From NCBI GenBank assembly GCA_905182425.1, contig CAJJBP010000012.1:1-64000 (forward strand): DNA of 64,000 nt. Reading direction: 5' to 3'. The translations under genes were made by a program, and so were the position numbers. Origin of the DNA: an uncultured Planktomarina sp. Lineage in GTDB: Bacteria; Pseudomonadota; Alphaproteobacteria; Rhodobacterales; Rhodobacteraceae. The notes under the pieces are model-generated. The model was given only the letters and a program-made list of their open reading frames with translations. It did not search any database and was not told the origin of the DNA. Positions 9,872 to 21,271 of this stretch are shown here, piece after piece (position 1 is the stretch's first letter; each line of letters opens with the position of its first letter).

Positions 9872-10009
9872 ACACAAACCTACCTTTACTAGACTTAACC
9901 GATAATTTATAGGAAAAGACTAGAACTGCCAAGTTCAAAGGTACGGCGCGCAAAAAGTTCCTTTGAGTTAAATATATTATAAAAATCAATTTTTTAGAGG
10001 TATAATCAA

Positions 10010-10855
10010 ATGGCTAATGTCAAAGTCTCAAACCTCTCACTTGGCAATACCCAGCCCATGACCATTATTGGCGGAATGAACGTTATAGAAAGTAGAGATC
10101 TTGCGATGCGTGTCGCTGAGACTTTTGTACGTGCAACTCGCGAGCTAAGTATTCCTTATATCTTTAAAGCTTCCTTTGATAAAGCTAACCGTTCATCGAT
10201 ACATTCTTTCAGAGGGCCCGGCCTTGATGAGGGTCTGAAAATTCTCCAAGAAATTAAAACTACGTTTGATTTACCTGTTCTCACTGATGTGCATGAAATT
10301 TCCCAAGCGGCGCCAGTCTCAGAAGTCTGCGACATACTTCAAGTCCCAGCATTTTTGGCTCGGCAAACTGACCTTATTGCAGCTATCGCCGCAACAAATG
10401 CAGTAATAAATGTTAAAAAACCTCAATTTTTGAGCCCGCAGCAGATTCAAAACCTGGTTGAAAAAATTAACGAATGTGGAAACGAAAATATTTTACTCTG
10501 TGAACGCGGCACGTGCTTTGGCTATGATAATTTAGTTGTAGATATGCTCGGAATTCGAACAATGAAATCCTGTAGCAATGACGCGCCTATTATTTTCGAT
10601 GTGACCCACTCTCTTCAAATGCGCGACCCCTCTTCAAAAGTTTCAGGCGGACGCCGCGGTCAACTGGCCGAGCTTGGACGTGCAGGGCTGGCCATTGGAA
10701 TTGCAGGACTGTTTTTAGAAGCGCATCCAAACCCCAACGAAGCAAAATGCGATGGGCCCAGTGCTTTACCTTTGGACTTGGTTGAGCCGTTTCTTGCACA
10801 GATGAAAAGTGTGGATGATATGATTAAATCATTGCCCAAACTTGAAATTAGCTAA
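10010..10855 (+). CDS. kdsA: 3-deoxy-8-phosphooctulonate synthase
   Basis: Condenses phosphoenolpyruvate with arabinose 5-phosphate to KDO 8-phosphate. 281 residues, close to the E. coli enzyme through [71 protein letters not shown] and [19 protein letters not shown]. The N-terminal motif reads GGMNVIES, with Asn where metal-dependent enzymes have Cys (PCVIES), so it should belong to the metal-independent class. AGAGG lies upstream of the start. Divergent from kdsD. Confidence 0.94.
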   Translation: MANVKVSNLSLGNTQPMTIIGGMNVIESRDLAMRVAETFVRATRELSIPYIFKASFDKANRSSIHSFRGPGLDEGLKILQEIKTTFDLPVLTDVHEISQAAPVSEVCDILQVPAFLARQTDLIAAIAATNAVINVKKPQFLSPQQIQNLVEKINECGNENILLCERGTCFGYDNLVVDMLGIRTMKSCSNDAPIIFDVTHSLQMRDPSSKVSGGRRGQLAELGRAGLAIGIAGLFLEAHPNPNEAKCDGPSALPLDLVEPFLAQMKSVDDMIKSLPKLEIS

Positions 10856-10938
10856 GAAGTATTACTCAAAATTCTGTACAAGAAGCAAGATGCGTGTAGC
10901 TCTAAAATAAAGTTATCTGATTTTTAAAGGTGCTCGCA

Positions 10939-11376
10939 ATGACATATATTGTTTTCTTAAAGTTCTTCCATTTTATCGCTATATTTTTGGCAGGAGGCTT
11001 GGGCGTTGCAAACGGTATGCTGACCTCAGCACATCAAAAAGCGGGCACGCCACCAACCGAAATTGTTAAAAATACAATGTTAAGGTTGGCCCGTCTGGGT
11101 CTTGTTGCTATTTTAATCCTTTGGATCACAGGCATTGCACTGACAGCGAAGCTTTACGGTGGCTTTAATGTTGGGTGGGCATTCAACATTAAACTTTTTG
11201 GTGCAACAATTTTGTTGGCCGCAATTGTTTTCATCAACTGCTATCTGCCTGCTGTGGCAAAGAAAAATTCACCACCAAATCCGAAGATAATAAAAGCAAT
11301 ACCAATGATCACACGCTCGTCGCTGGTCTTAGTGCTACTCGGAATAGCTATCACAACGTCTCATGGAATGTCTTGA
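10939..11376 (+). CDS. Small integral membrane protein with four membrane segments
   Basis: Not assigned to a named family. 145 residues with four hydrophobic segments (about 6-24, 51-70, 80-103 and 121-140) and short polar ends. A conserved-looking HF motif near the N-terminus (VFLKFFHFIAIFLAGG) and a C-terminal TSHGMS resemble small heme-binding or CopD-like membrane proteins, but no firm call is possible. The ATG at 10939 has AAAGG eight bases upstream; a GTG three codons earlier overlaps that site and is less likely. It stands between kdsA and katG in the same direction. Confidence 0.6.
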   Translation: MTYIVFLKFFHFIAIFLAGGLGVANGMLTSAHQKAGTPPTEIVKNTMLRLARLGLVAILILWITGIALTAKLYGGFNVGWAFNIKLFGATILLAAIVFINCYLPAVAKKNSPPNPKIIKAIPMITRSSLVLVLLGIAITTSHGMS

Positions 11377-11479
11377 ACACACAAGTTTATGCATTAAGTA
11401 AATCACTAAATGTGGACAACGAGCTGGGCTACTGTCTTTCAAATAACGTAAACCAAGCCCGCGTTTTCCAAAAATATTG

Positions 11480-13759
<2,280 letters not shown>

Positions 13760-13791
13760 AAATTAACCAAAATAAGAAGTTTTTCCCGAAG

Positions 13792-13826
13792 TAGCCCATT
13801 CTTAGGAGTGGGCTATTTTCGTTTTT
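13792..13826 (+). terminator. Terminator after katG
   Basis: TAGCCCA (13792-13798) pairs with TGGGCTA (13809-13815) over a 10-base loop, followed by a T-rich stretch. It lies 32 bases after the katG stop. Confidence 0.85.
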
Positions 13827-14001
13827 ATAAGTTTATAGACTGCTTATTAGTTCTAACTACGGTCGCTTAAGAGGGATCAATTATCCTAAGTAGTTGTCCA
13901 TAATTTTAACATCAGTGATTAAACATGTTGTATTTAGCAGAAAATTCTTTGATAAATATCCATAATATAAAAACTATTTTTAGTATATTTGGGAGAGTAT
14001 C

Positions 14002-15108
14002 ATGAAAATCAACACACTCGCGGTTGTATGCCTATCATCTAGTGCATCTATTGCTACGGCAGGAGGCTTTGACGCACAGACGTTAAGCACTTCGTTCATG
14101 TATGAGGAAGGAAGTTCTGCGAGTATATCCTATGCTACTTTGGATGCCAATGTTGCCAGAGAATATACTGGACCAGTTGGCGCCGGAATTCCTGGCACTA
14201 TTAAAACGTTGAAAGACACAACATTTATGAGTGCTGGATTTAAAACTAATTTTAACGATTTCGATATTGGTATTAGTAATTATACGTCAGGTGTAATTCT
14301 ACTTAACACAGGTGCAGCCCCCGTTCCGAGTGCCGACGCAAAAATTTCTACGACCACGATTTTAGCAAAATATAACGTCGGCGAAAACCTTGCAATTTTA
14401 GGTGGAGCAAACATGAACAATTTAAGGGCGTCGGGCATTGTTAGCGTGGCCGGGGCATATGACATGGCGGCGAGCTCAGCCACAGGCATTGTTGCCGGAG
14501 TAGCATATTTAATTCCAGAAATCGCGCTTCGCGCCGAATTACTATATCAAGCAAAAAGTTCTTTTGGTACGGCCACAGATTTCACCGGAGCGGGGCCCCT
14601 GGCTGGTGTAAATTTAAGCAATTCAGAAACCGCAATTAGCCGACCCGAAACACTGACTTTGAATTTCCAAACCGGGATCGCAGAAGGTACACTCCTATTT
14701 GGGTCAGTTTATCAAGCAAAGTGGGCTGGCGCTCCAATAACTATTGATCTTGGCAACGATGCGTTTAACGCTGCTGACATCGATGAATCTTTTGATACAA
14801 CAACTAAATATACGATAGGTGTTGGCCGCAAACTCACAGATAGCCTTTCGGTTTTGGCATCTTATTCAACCGAGGCAGGAAGCTCAGACCCCATTACAAG
14901 TCTGTTCACAATGACAAATGGCTCAACAGCAATTAGTGTTGGTGCGAAGTATGCGGTATCGGACACAGCAGCTATTACCGTCGGTGTACAACAGACCACC
15001 TACGGTAATGTTGATGTCGACTGGAGCACAACAGGACCAGGCGTCGATGCTGCGTATCGAGGCAGTACAGCAACTACCGGGGTCATTAGCTTAGCGTATA
15101 GCTTTTAG
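14002..15108 (+). CDS. Outer membrane transport protein of the OmpP1/FadL family
   Basis: Predicted outer-membrane beta-barrel channel for hydrophobic substrates such as fatty acids. 368 residues with a signal peptide (about 1-20, ending IATAGG), alternating amphipathic strands, and a C-terminal Phe (SLAYSF), as expected for barrel assembly. The start of the mature chain (GGFDAQTLSTSFMYEEG) resembles alphaproteobacterial FadL-like porins. GGGAG lies upstream of the ATG. The neighbouring operons encode acyl-CoA catabolism, so fatty-acid uptake is a sensible role. A strong terminator follows. Confidence 0.75.
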   Translation: MKINTLAVVCLSSSASIATAGGFDAQTLSTSFMYEEGSSASISYATLDANVAREYTGPVGAGIPGTIKTLKDTTFMSAGFKTNFNDFDIGISNYTSGVILLNTGAAPVPSADAKISTTTILAKYNVGENLAILGGANMNNLRASGIVSVAGAYDMAASSATGIVAGVAYLIPEIALRAELLYQAKSSFGTATDFTGAGPLAGVNLSNSETAISRPETLTLNFQTGIAEGTLLFGSVYQAKWAGAPITIDLGNDAFNAADIDESFDTTTKYTIGVGRKLTDSLSVLASYSTEAGSSDPITSLFTMTNGSTAISVGAKYAVSDTAAITVGVQQTTYGNVDVDWSTTGPGVDAAYRGSTATTGVISLAYSF

Positions 15109-15117
15109 AACTATCAC

Positions 15118-15149
15118 AGCGGGGAGCTTAAAAACTCTCCGCTTTTTTT
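15118..15149 (+). terminator. Terminator after the FadL-like gene, shared with the facing operon
   Basis: AGCGGGGAG pairs with CTCTCCGCT around an 8-base loop and is followed by seven T on the plus strand. It overlaps the last bases of the convergent thioesterase gene. Confidence 0.88.
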
Positions 15150-15580
15150 GTCATCAAGCCAGTTAAGCAGTTCCTTAAACCCGAGCCAATATTTGTTGGG
15201 CGCCTTGATTTTTTATCGACATTGACGTGCACAAAGTGCCCCTCGGCTGCTGCATGCAGATTGTCTCCTTTGAACAGGCCAATATGATACGTAACCGAAG
15301 ACGTACCGAGTTTGCTAACCTTTATGCCAGCATGGATAATATCCGGAAACGCAAGCTCACTGAAATAGCGACACCCCGTCTCAACAACCAAAAACATGTT
15401 TGAGCCATGTCTGAAATCCAAGACATTTTTTTCAATCAGGTAACCATTCACAGCCGTATCAAATAATTGATAATGAACAGTATTATTCATATGGCCATAA
15501 ACATCATTATCAAACCAACGCGTTGGTATGTTCGAAAATACAACGTAGTCTTCGCGAGCGCTTGGGGATAGCTTTACCAT
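15128..15580 (-). CDS. Acyl-CoA thioesterase, 4HBT hot-dog fold
   Basis: Predicted to hydrolyse acyl-CoA thioesters. 150 residues with the YbgC/FadM-type active-site stretch TRWFDNDVYGHMNNTVHYQLFDTAVN (Asp near residue 25) and a single hot-dog domain. The start overlaps the end of the iron alcohol dehydrogenase gene by 7 bases. Last gene of the minus-strand operon: acyl-CoA dehydrogenase, MDR oxidoreductase, iron alcohol dehydrogenase, thioesterase. It could release CoA from dead-end intermediates. Confidence 0.8.
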   Translation of the reverse strand: MVKLSPSAREDYVVFSNIPTRWFDNDVYGHMNNTVHYQLFDTAVNGYLIEKNVLDFRHGSNMFLVVETGCRYFSELAFPDIIHAGIKVSKLGTSSVTYHIGLFKGDNLHAAAEGHFVHVNVDKKSRRPTNIGSGLRNCLTGLMTKKAESF

Positions 15581-16725
15581 GCCGCCTCATAAATTTGGAG
15601 CGCTGCTGCCTCGTTCACTTTTCGTGGATTATTTACCAGCAGGCGTGTTTGCTTCATTGCGTCACGCGCCAACATTGGCAATGCATCGTGCTCTATTCCA
15701 ACCTCGCGCAGCGTTTGAGGTAAACCACAATCCCTACTGAGCTTGGCCATCGCTTCCACGAATTTGATTGCGGCGTCTGCATCACTCTCTGCAGAAATAT
15801 TTGGAAAAGCATGTCGCAAGAGTTGTGCATAAGCTCGAGAAGCTACTTTAATATTAAACCTTAAAACATGTGGCAGAACTAACGAGTTAGAGAGGCCATG
15901 CGGTACTTTGTAGTGACCACCTATCGGATAGGCTAACGCATGCACCGCAGCTACTGGAGAATTTGCAAAGGCTTGTCCCGCAAGCATCGAGCCCAAAAGC
16001 ATATCACTTCGAGCATCAATATCATCTGGTACATGAACAGCCTGCCTCAGGACACCGCTCATTAATCGCAGAGCCTCAATAGCCAAAGTCCGGCTGATTG
16101 GATTATTATTGGCGTTTGTGCTTGAGTAGGCTTCAATCGCATGCACCATCGCGTCGATTCCAGTGGCAGCCGTCACGTGTGGCGGTAATCCCCGCGTCAG
16201 CTCGGGATCCAAGATGGCTATATCAGGCAAAAGTAAAGGGCTTACGACACCCATTTTTTCCGAGGTGCCCGTGGTCACAATGGAAATAGGTGTCACTTCA
16301 GACCCAGTTCCAGACGTTGTAGGAACAAGTACTAGAGGAAGGCGTGGGCCAATAGCATTGCCAACGCCGTAAGCATCGGCAAGTGGTTGGCCGGATGCCG
16401 CAAGAAGAGCCGCAAGCTTGGCCACATCCAAAGATGAGCCACCCCCAAAGCCTAAAACCCCACTCACACCACGCGCCATATCAGCAGCTAGCAAAATAAT
16501 GTCTTCAGGCGGGTCGGCCTTGACTGCATCGAAAACATCAACCAAAAGCCCGGCGCTGCGTAGATTTTCCACTGCGGTCTCAACCAGCCCAGTCGCAACC
16601 ATACCAGGGTCAGTGACAAACAGAATTCTATCTCCAAACAGAGGTTGAATTATACTTGCCAAATCTTTGGCCAAACCAGGCCCCATCCGAATGCTCGGTG
16701 TGCTATTAAATGCAAAAGGCTTCAA
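15574..16725 (-). CDS. Iron-containing alcohol dehydrogenase
   Basis: NAD(P)-dependent group III alcohol dehydrogenase, 383 residues. The nucleotide-binding domain has GFGGGSSLDVAK and PTTSGTGSEVT; the metal domain has HAIEAYSS, HALAYPIGGHYKVPHG and surrounding His residues. Candidate substrates are hydroxy acids such as 4-hydroxybutyrate, or medium-chain alcohols; the sequence does not decide. It lies between the MDR oxidoreductase (3 bases apart) and the thioesterase in a tight operon led by an ACAD10/11-type dehydrogenase. Confidence 0.85.
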   Translation of the reverse strand: MKPFAFNSTPSIRMGPGLAKDLASIIQPLFGDRILFVTDPGMVATGLVETAVENLRSAGLLVDVFDAVKADPPEDIILLAADMARGVSGVLGFGGGSSLDVAKLAALLAASGQPLADAYGVGNAIGPRLPLVLVPTTSGTGSEVTPISIVTTGTSEKMGVVSPLLLPDIAILDPELTRGLPPHVTAATGIDAMVHAIEAYSSTNANNNPISRTLAIEALRLMSGVLRQAVHVPDDIDARSDMLLGSMLAGQAFANSPVAAVHALAYPIGGHYKVPHGLSNSLVLPHVLRFNIKVASRAYAQLLRHAFPNISAESDADAAIKFVEAMAKLSRDCGLPQTLREVGIEHDALPMLARDAMKQTRLLVNNPRKVNEAAALQIYEAAW

Positions 16726-16728
16726 AAC

Positions 16729-17733
16729 TTAACCTCCAGAGATATCCAATACGACCTTACCGTCTTTGATTTTGGTAGCCGAAGCTAACTCGTTTACAGC
16801 CTTACTAAGCGAAACTATCTGCGCTACATCAGTTTTCCACAAGCCAGAAACAAAGCGAGTCTGTATTTTTTGAATTGCACTTGTCAATTCAGATTTGGAT
16901 GCATTTGAAATCCATTTCGACAACCAAAATCCTTCAATGCGCTTATCCATAAATATGAATTGTCCCATGTGAGTTAGACACGGAGATTGTGTCGAAAGCT
17001 TACCATAACTAACCCATCTCGCGCGACTTGGCATATAGGTAAATAACTTTTCACTGAATTGGTCACCAACAGCATCCAGCATAATGCGAGGTTTGAGTAA
17101 TAAAGTTTCAGAGCTTGCTTTTTCAACAAAGTCTGAGTTTCCTGTCATCAGGATGGACGTTGCCCCATAATCTTTAATTGCATTTGCAGCAGTAGCACCG
17201 CGCACAACCGCAATTGCTGGGATACCAGCATCACGTGCCAGTCCTAACATCAGTTTACCTAATTGAGAGTTGGCAGCTGTGATAATCACCGGCCCATCAA
17301 CCATTTGCATCATAGCAACAGCAGTCAGGGGGTTCACCATTTGGTTTGCTCCATCCGTTCGCGAAATACCATCATGCAGAGGCACGCACGCTGTAGCTTG
17401 AGTAACTGCATATTCTGCCCACGCACCAGATCCGTCCGGGGATACAAAAAACGCAACTCGCTGACCAATCAAGGCCTTTGGGCCCTGCTCAACAACGCCA
17501 CATCCCTCAAAACCAGCAACAGCTCCCAGTCGTCGTACTTGTCCGTACTCACCTTTTATAAAATGAAGGTCAGACGGGTTAACTGCAGCGGTTAAGACCC
17601 GGATCAAAACTTGACTGGCGTCAATCACAGGTTTGGGAACATCAGCATACTTCAGCCAATCTGACCCCGCTTTTATAGTCGGTCCCGTACTGACATGCGC
17701 GAATCCCTCATGCAACAAGGTCAGAGCTTTCAT
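16729..17733 (-). CDS. MDR-family zinc-free alcohol dehydrogenase / quinone oxidoreductase
   Basis: NADPH-dependent medium-chain reductase of the quinone oxidoreductase / enoyl reductase type, 334 residues. The GroES-like N-terminal domain contains RVLTAAVNPSDLHFIKGEYG and AGFEGCGVVEQG; the Rossmann domain starts near VIITAANSQLGKLMLGLARDAG. The zinc-ligand pattern of true alcohol dehydrogenases is not evident. Two bases separate it from the upstream acyl-CoA dehydrogenase gene. It may reduce an unsaturated intermediate of the pathway encoded around it. Confidence 0.8.
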   Translation of the reverse strand: MKALTLLHEGFAHVSTGPTIKAGSDWLKYADVPKPVIDASQVLIRVLTAAVNPSDLHFIKGEYGQVRRLGAVAGFEGCGVVEQGPKALIGQRVAFFVSPDGSGAWAEYAVTQATACVPLHDGISRTDGANQMVNPLTAVAMMQMVDGPVIITAANSQLGKLMLGLARDAGIPAIAVVRGATAANAIKDYGATSILMTGNSDFVEKASSETLLLKPRIMLDAVGDQFSEKLFTYMPSRARWVSYGKLSTQSPCLTHMGQFIFMDKRIEGFWLSKWISNASKSELTSAIQKIQTRFVSGLWKTDVAQIVSLSKAVNELASATKIKDGKVVLDISGG

Positions 17734-17735
17734 AT

Positions 17736-18971
17736 TTATATCTTTTCTTGCGTATGTTTACGCAATTCAGCACGCGCCACTTGCCTGCGGTGTACCGCAT
17801 CTGGACCATCAGCTAAACGTAGGGTCCGCAAGTTCATCCAATAAGCTGCAAGAGGAGTGTCTTGGCTAATACCACCGGCTCCATGCATCTGGACAGCTTC
17901 ATCTACAACCTTTAAGGCCGTCAAGGGCGCAACAACTTTAATCTTTGAAATCCAAGGTGCGGCTGCTCGAGGATCCCCCTGGTCCATCATCCATGCTGCT
18001 TTCAGACACAACAATCGCGCCATCTCAATTTCCATACGCGCATCAGCAATTATATCAAAATTCGCCCCTAACATCGCGATTGGCTTGCCAAAAGCTGTAC
18101 GGCTCAAACTCCGAGTACACATCATTTCCAGTGCCGCTTCCGCCTGTCCAATAGCGCGCATACAATGATGAATTCGCCCAGGGCCAAGCCGCCCTTGGGC
18201 AATTTCAAAACCACGCTCTTCACCTAAAAGCAGGTTTTCAACAGGGACACGTACGTCGGTAAAGCGAATATGAAAGTGCCCATGTGGTGCGTCGTCATGG
18301 CCATAGATTTCCATCGGCCGCAATTTTTCTATCCCCGGTGTGGCGGCATCTACCACAATCATCGAGTGGCGTTTATGCTTTGGTGCATCGTCGCCCCCAG
18401 TTTTTACCATGACGATATAGACGGCACAGCGCGGGTCCCCTGCGCCACTTGCCCACCATTTCTCACCATTTAAAACATAATCATCACCATCCCGTACACA
18501 AGATAGACTAAGGTTTGTAGGATCGGAGGATGCAACATCAGGCTCTGTCATTACATAAGCTGACCTGATTTTTCCTTCAAGCATCGGCACCAACCAGCGC
18601 TCTTTCATTTTATCCGTACCATAGCGTTCAAAAACTTCCATGTTTCCGGTATCTGGGGCTGAACAATTGAATACCTCCGCAGCCAAAGGAGATTTTCCAA
18701 GTTCCTCCGCCATATATGCATATTCCACGGTACTTAAACCAAAACCTTTTTCACTGCCGGTTAACCAGAAGTTCCACAGACCCTCAGCACGAACTTTTGC
18801 TTTTAGACCCTCCATGATTTCGACCTGACGATCAGTAAAGGTCCAGCGATCCCCTTTGGAAATCTCAGCGTGATATTCATGCTCTACTCGCATAATGTCG
18901 TCACGCACGATTTGCGCCACCCGATCACGTAAATTTGTGACCCGCTCTGAAAGTCCAAGATTCATTTCCAT
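17736..18971 (-). CDS. Acyl-CoA dehydrogenase, ACAD10/ACAD11-like
   Basis: FAD-dependent acyl-CoA dehydrogenase, 411 residues. The segments GLWNFWL, LAAEVFNCSAPDTGNMEVFERYG, SAYVMTEPDVASSDPTNLS, HGHFHIRFTDVRVPVENLLLG, LGPGRIHHCMRAIGQAE and EAVQMHGAGGISQDTPLA are characteristic of the dehydrogenase part of mammalian ACAD10/11 and of Pseudomonas LvaC-type enzymes. Those act on 4-phosphorylated hydroxyacyl-CoA made by a partner kinase. That kinase (19553-20587) lies in the divergent operon, so the two genes look like a split ACAD11. AAAGGA precedes the ATG. Confidence 0.9.
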   Translation of the reverse strand: MEMNLGLSERVTNLRDRVAQIVRDDIMRVEHEYHAEISKGDRWTFTDRQVEIMEGLKAKVRAEGLWNFWLTGSEKGFGLSTVEYAYMAEELGKSPLAAEVFNCSAPDTGNMEVFERYGTDKMKERWLVPMLEGKIRSAYVMTEPDVASSDPTNLSLSCVRDGDDYVLNGEKWWASGAGDPRCAVYIVMVKTGGDDAPKHKRHSMIVVDAATPGIEKLRPMEIYGHDDAPHGHFHIRFTDVRVPVENLLLGEERGFEIAQGRLGPGRIHHCMRAIGQAEAALEMMCTRSLSRTAFGKPIAMLGANFDIIADARMEIEMARLLCLKAAWMMDQGDPRAAAPWISKIKVVAPLTALKVVDEAVQMHGAGGISQDTPLAAYWMNLRTLRLADGPDAVHRRQVARAELRKHTQEKI

Positions 18972-19028
18972 GTAATATCCTTTGACATCTTCTTTATATT
19001 TTGCGCTTTACAGCAGTCCACTTCATGA

Positions 19029-19048
19029 AACATACTACACAGTATGTT
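19029..19048. promoter_or_regulatory. Perfect palindrome between the two acyl-CoA operons, probable TetR operator
   Basis: AACATACT-ACAC-AGTATGTT is a perfect 8-base inverted repeat with a 4-base centre, in the spacer between the divergent dehydrogenase gene and the MaoC gene. Size and symmetry fit a TetR-family site, and a TetR gene is third in the plus-strand operon. It would let one repressor control both directions. The long MaoC reading frame would run through this palindrome, which argues for the later start codon of that gene. Confidence 0.75.
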
Positions 19049-19066
19049 GTCAACGGAAACGAAACT

Positions 19067-19543
19067 ATGTCAGCTCTGGAAAAAACGCTAAGCTCTCAAT
19101 TACATTTGGTGGGAACGCAGGTCGGTCTGAGCCCGTGGGTTCATATTGACCAAAAGACCATAGATAGATTCGCTATACTCACCAAAGATATGCAGTTCAT
19201 TCACATCAATCCAAAAAGAGCAGCAGTTGAAACACCATTTGGCGGAACTGTGGCGCATGGCTTTTTAACTTTGTCGTTTGCCAGCCACTTCATCGTTGAA
19301 GCTATGGCTCCCCTGCCCTACGCAATCATGAATTTAAATTCAGGTTTTGATACAATACGGTTTTTAAATCCAGTTCTGAGCGGCAGTAACATTAGAGGGC
19401 TTTTCACACTTAAAGATGTAACTCAAAGGTCAGAGACCCAACTGAGGTTTGTGTTTCATATGACCATTGAGATTGAAGGCAAAGATCGTCCTGCACTCGT
19501 AGCAGATTGGATCAATACAGCTGTCTTCCCTGCGCTTGAATAG
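19067..19543 (+). CDS. MaoC-like enoyl-CoA hydratase
   Basis: Predicted (R)-specific enoyl-CoA hydratase with a single hot-dog domain. From the ATG at 19067 the protein has 158 residues, the normal length; the longer frame from 19001 would cross the operator palindrome. The hydratase motif is recognisable as FAILTKDMQFIHINPKRAA (catalytic Asp/His region) followed by FGGTVAHGFLTLSF. It stands 9 bases before the kinase gene and is first in the plus-strand operon. Hydration of the enoyl-CoA made by the ACAD11-like pair is the obvious role. Confidence 0.85.
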   Translation: MSALEKTLSSQLHLVGTQVGLSPWVHIDQKTIDRFAILTKDMQFIHINPKRAAVETPFGGTVAHGFLTLSFASHFIVEAMAPLPYAIMNLNSGFDTIRFLNPVLSGSNIRGLFTLKDVTQRSETQLRFVFHMTIEIEGKDRPALVADWINTAVFPALE

Positions 19544-19552
19544 GACATTCAG

Positions 19553-20587
19553 ATGGCCAAAACACTTCACTCATTCGACCCCTTAATATTATCGCGTTAC
19601 CTCGAAAAATACGTTCCAGGCTTTGCCGGTCTTAAAAAGATGACAAAATTCTCAGATGGCCAATCTAATCCAACGTACAAAGTCATTGACAACGCAGACG
19701 TTGCATTTGTTCTACGAGCAAAGCCACCTGGAACACTACTGAAATCCGCCCATGCCGTCGATCGTGAATTCAGGGTTATGTCGGCGTTAGCAAAAACGCA
19801 GGTTCCAGTTCCAAATATGCTGCACTTATCAGAAAGTGAAAGCCCATTGGGCGCACAGTTTTTCGTCATGGATTTCCTGCCTGGAACTGTCTTTTGGGAT
19901 CCTGCCTTGCCTGGAAGGTCAAATGGTTTTCGTAGTGAAATATATAGCTCGATGGTCAAAACACTTGCCAAACTTCATGATGTAAATCCATCAAAAGTTA
20001 ATTTAGATACCTTTGGAAAACCTGGCAATTACTTTGAGCGGCAAGTTAACAGATGGAGTACTCAATACCGCGCCTCTGAAACCCAACTTAATTCAGATAT
20101 GGATTGGACGATCGACTGGCTAAAGGCGAACCTTGTCGCAGATGATGGGCAGCTCTCAATCGTTCACGGTGACTATAGGCTTGATAATGTTATGTTTGGA
20201 AAAGAGACGGTCGAGATGATCGCGGTATTAGACTGGGAACTTTCCACCCTTGGGCATCCTTTTGCTGACCTAGCATTTCAATGTATGGGCCTCAGACTTC
20301 CACAAACCGCTCTGACAAAAGGGTTAGGGGACATTGATCGCGCTGCTATTGGAATTCCTAACGAAGCAGATTATGTATCCGAATACTGTGAATTGCGAGG
20401 TATTTCACTTCCAGAAAACTGGTCTTTTTATGTGGCGTTTTCCTTCTTTAGGTTAGCCGCAATTTTGCAGGGTGTCTTATACCGAACGCAATCTGGAAAT
20501 GCCTCAAATCCAGCAGGATTAGATATTATGAAATCTGCTGTGAAAGACCTTGCAGAAGCTGCCAAAACCGCAACGCGCGGGGACTGA
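19553..20587 (+). CDS. Aminoglycoside-phosphotransferase-fold kinase, ACAD10/11 type
   Basis: 344-residue kinase. The opening (SDGQSNPTYKV, FVLRAKPPGTLLKSAHAVDREFRVMSAL, VPVPNM, FFVMDFLPGTVFWDPALPG) is the hallmark of the kinase part of ACAD10/11 and LvaA-like proteins, and the catalytic loop HGDYRLDNVMF with VLDWELSTLGHPFADLAFQ is complete. Known members phosphorylate the 4-hydroxy group of 4-hydroxyacyl-CoA so that an ACAD partner can eliminate phosphate. The partner is encoded divergently at 17736-18971. The gene ends one base before the TetR start. Confidence 0.9.
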   Translation: MAKTLHSFDPLILSRYLEKYVPGFAGLKKMTKFSDGQSNPTYKVIDNADVAFVLRAKPPGTLLKSAHAVDREFRVMSALAKTQVPVPNMLHLSESESPLGAQFFVMDFLPGTVFWDPALPGRSNGFRSEIYSSMVKTLAKLHDVNPSKVNLDTFGKPGNYFERQVNRWSTQYRASETQLNSDMDWTIDWLKANLVADDGQLSIVHGDYRLDNVMFGKETVEMIAVLDWELSTLGHPFADLAFQCMGLRLPQTALTKGLGDIDRAAIGIPNEADYVSEYCELRGISLPENWSFYVAFSFFRLAAILQGVLYRTQSGNASNPAGLDIMKSAVKDLAEAAKTATRGD

Positions 20588-20588
20588 A

Positions 20589-21191
20589 ATGGCAACCTCA
20601 AACAAACCCAAAAAGTCAATAATTCTGGATGCAGCAGCGCTTGCATTTGCTTCAAACGGGGTTGATCAAACGTCAATTGATGACGTAGCGCGCGCTTTAG
20701 GCGCAACCAAAGGTAAAATATACCACCACTTTCGTTCAAAGGGAGAATTGGTCTGCGCAATCAGAAAATACTCAGTAGAACTGACATTGGATCGCGTGCG
20801 CCCACTGTTTAAAAGTTCCTCTGAACCATCTTTGAAATTCTACAAAATGGCGTTTGCACATGTTGAGGCAATGATGTCTGAGTTGTCATATCACAGGGTA
20901 GTTGTAGAGGAGATGCGGGGCTCAGAAACCGGCTCAACAACAGCTCATGAACGTGAAATTCTCAACGAGATTTCTGTCCTACAGACAGAATATGAGATGA
21001 TGTTTCGCACCGTTCTTGAGGCTGGAATCGCATCAGGCGTTTTTAGGAAACAAAATATCTCAGTCGCCCTCCGTAGTTTTCTCATGATGCTGCATGCTCC
21101 CATTTATTGGTATGAACCTCGCACTGACGAAAATGAAAAAGACATCGCTGATCAACTTGCACTAATGGCACTAAAAGCTGTTTGCGCTTAA
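20589..21191 (+). CDS. TetR-family transcriptional regulator
   Basis: 200 residues. The N-terminal helix-turn-helix is classic TetR: AALAFASNGVDQTSIDDVARALGATKGKIYHHFRSKGELV (about 13-52). The C-terminal ligand domain is poorly conserved, as usual. ATG at 20589 is chosen because it lies one base after the upstream stop and the family starts there; the frame extends 13 codons further into the kinase gene. Placement inside an acyl-CoA operon suggests control by an acyl-CoA ligand, and the palindrome at 19029-19048 is a good target. Confidence 0.9.
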   Translation: MATSNKPKKSIILDAAALAFASNGVDQTSIDDVARALGATKGKIYHHFRSKGELVCAIRKYSVELTLDRVRPLFKSSSEPSLKFYKMAFAHVEAMMSELSYHRVVVEEMRGSETGSTTAHEREILNEISVLQTEYEMMFRTVLEAGIASGVFRKQNISVALRSFLMMLHAPIYWYEPRTDENEKDIADQLALMALKAVCA

Positions 21192-21271
21192 CTCACTCGA
21201 CTTATTATGTTTTATTAAACTGACTTCGAACTCTAAGAAATGCTGAAGCATACCACCAAAAGGAAGACCAA

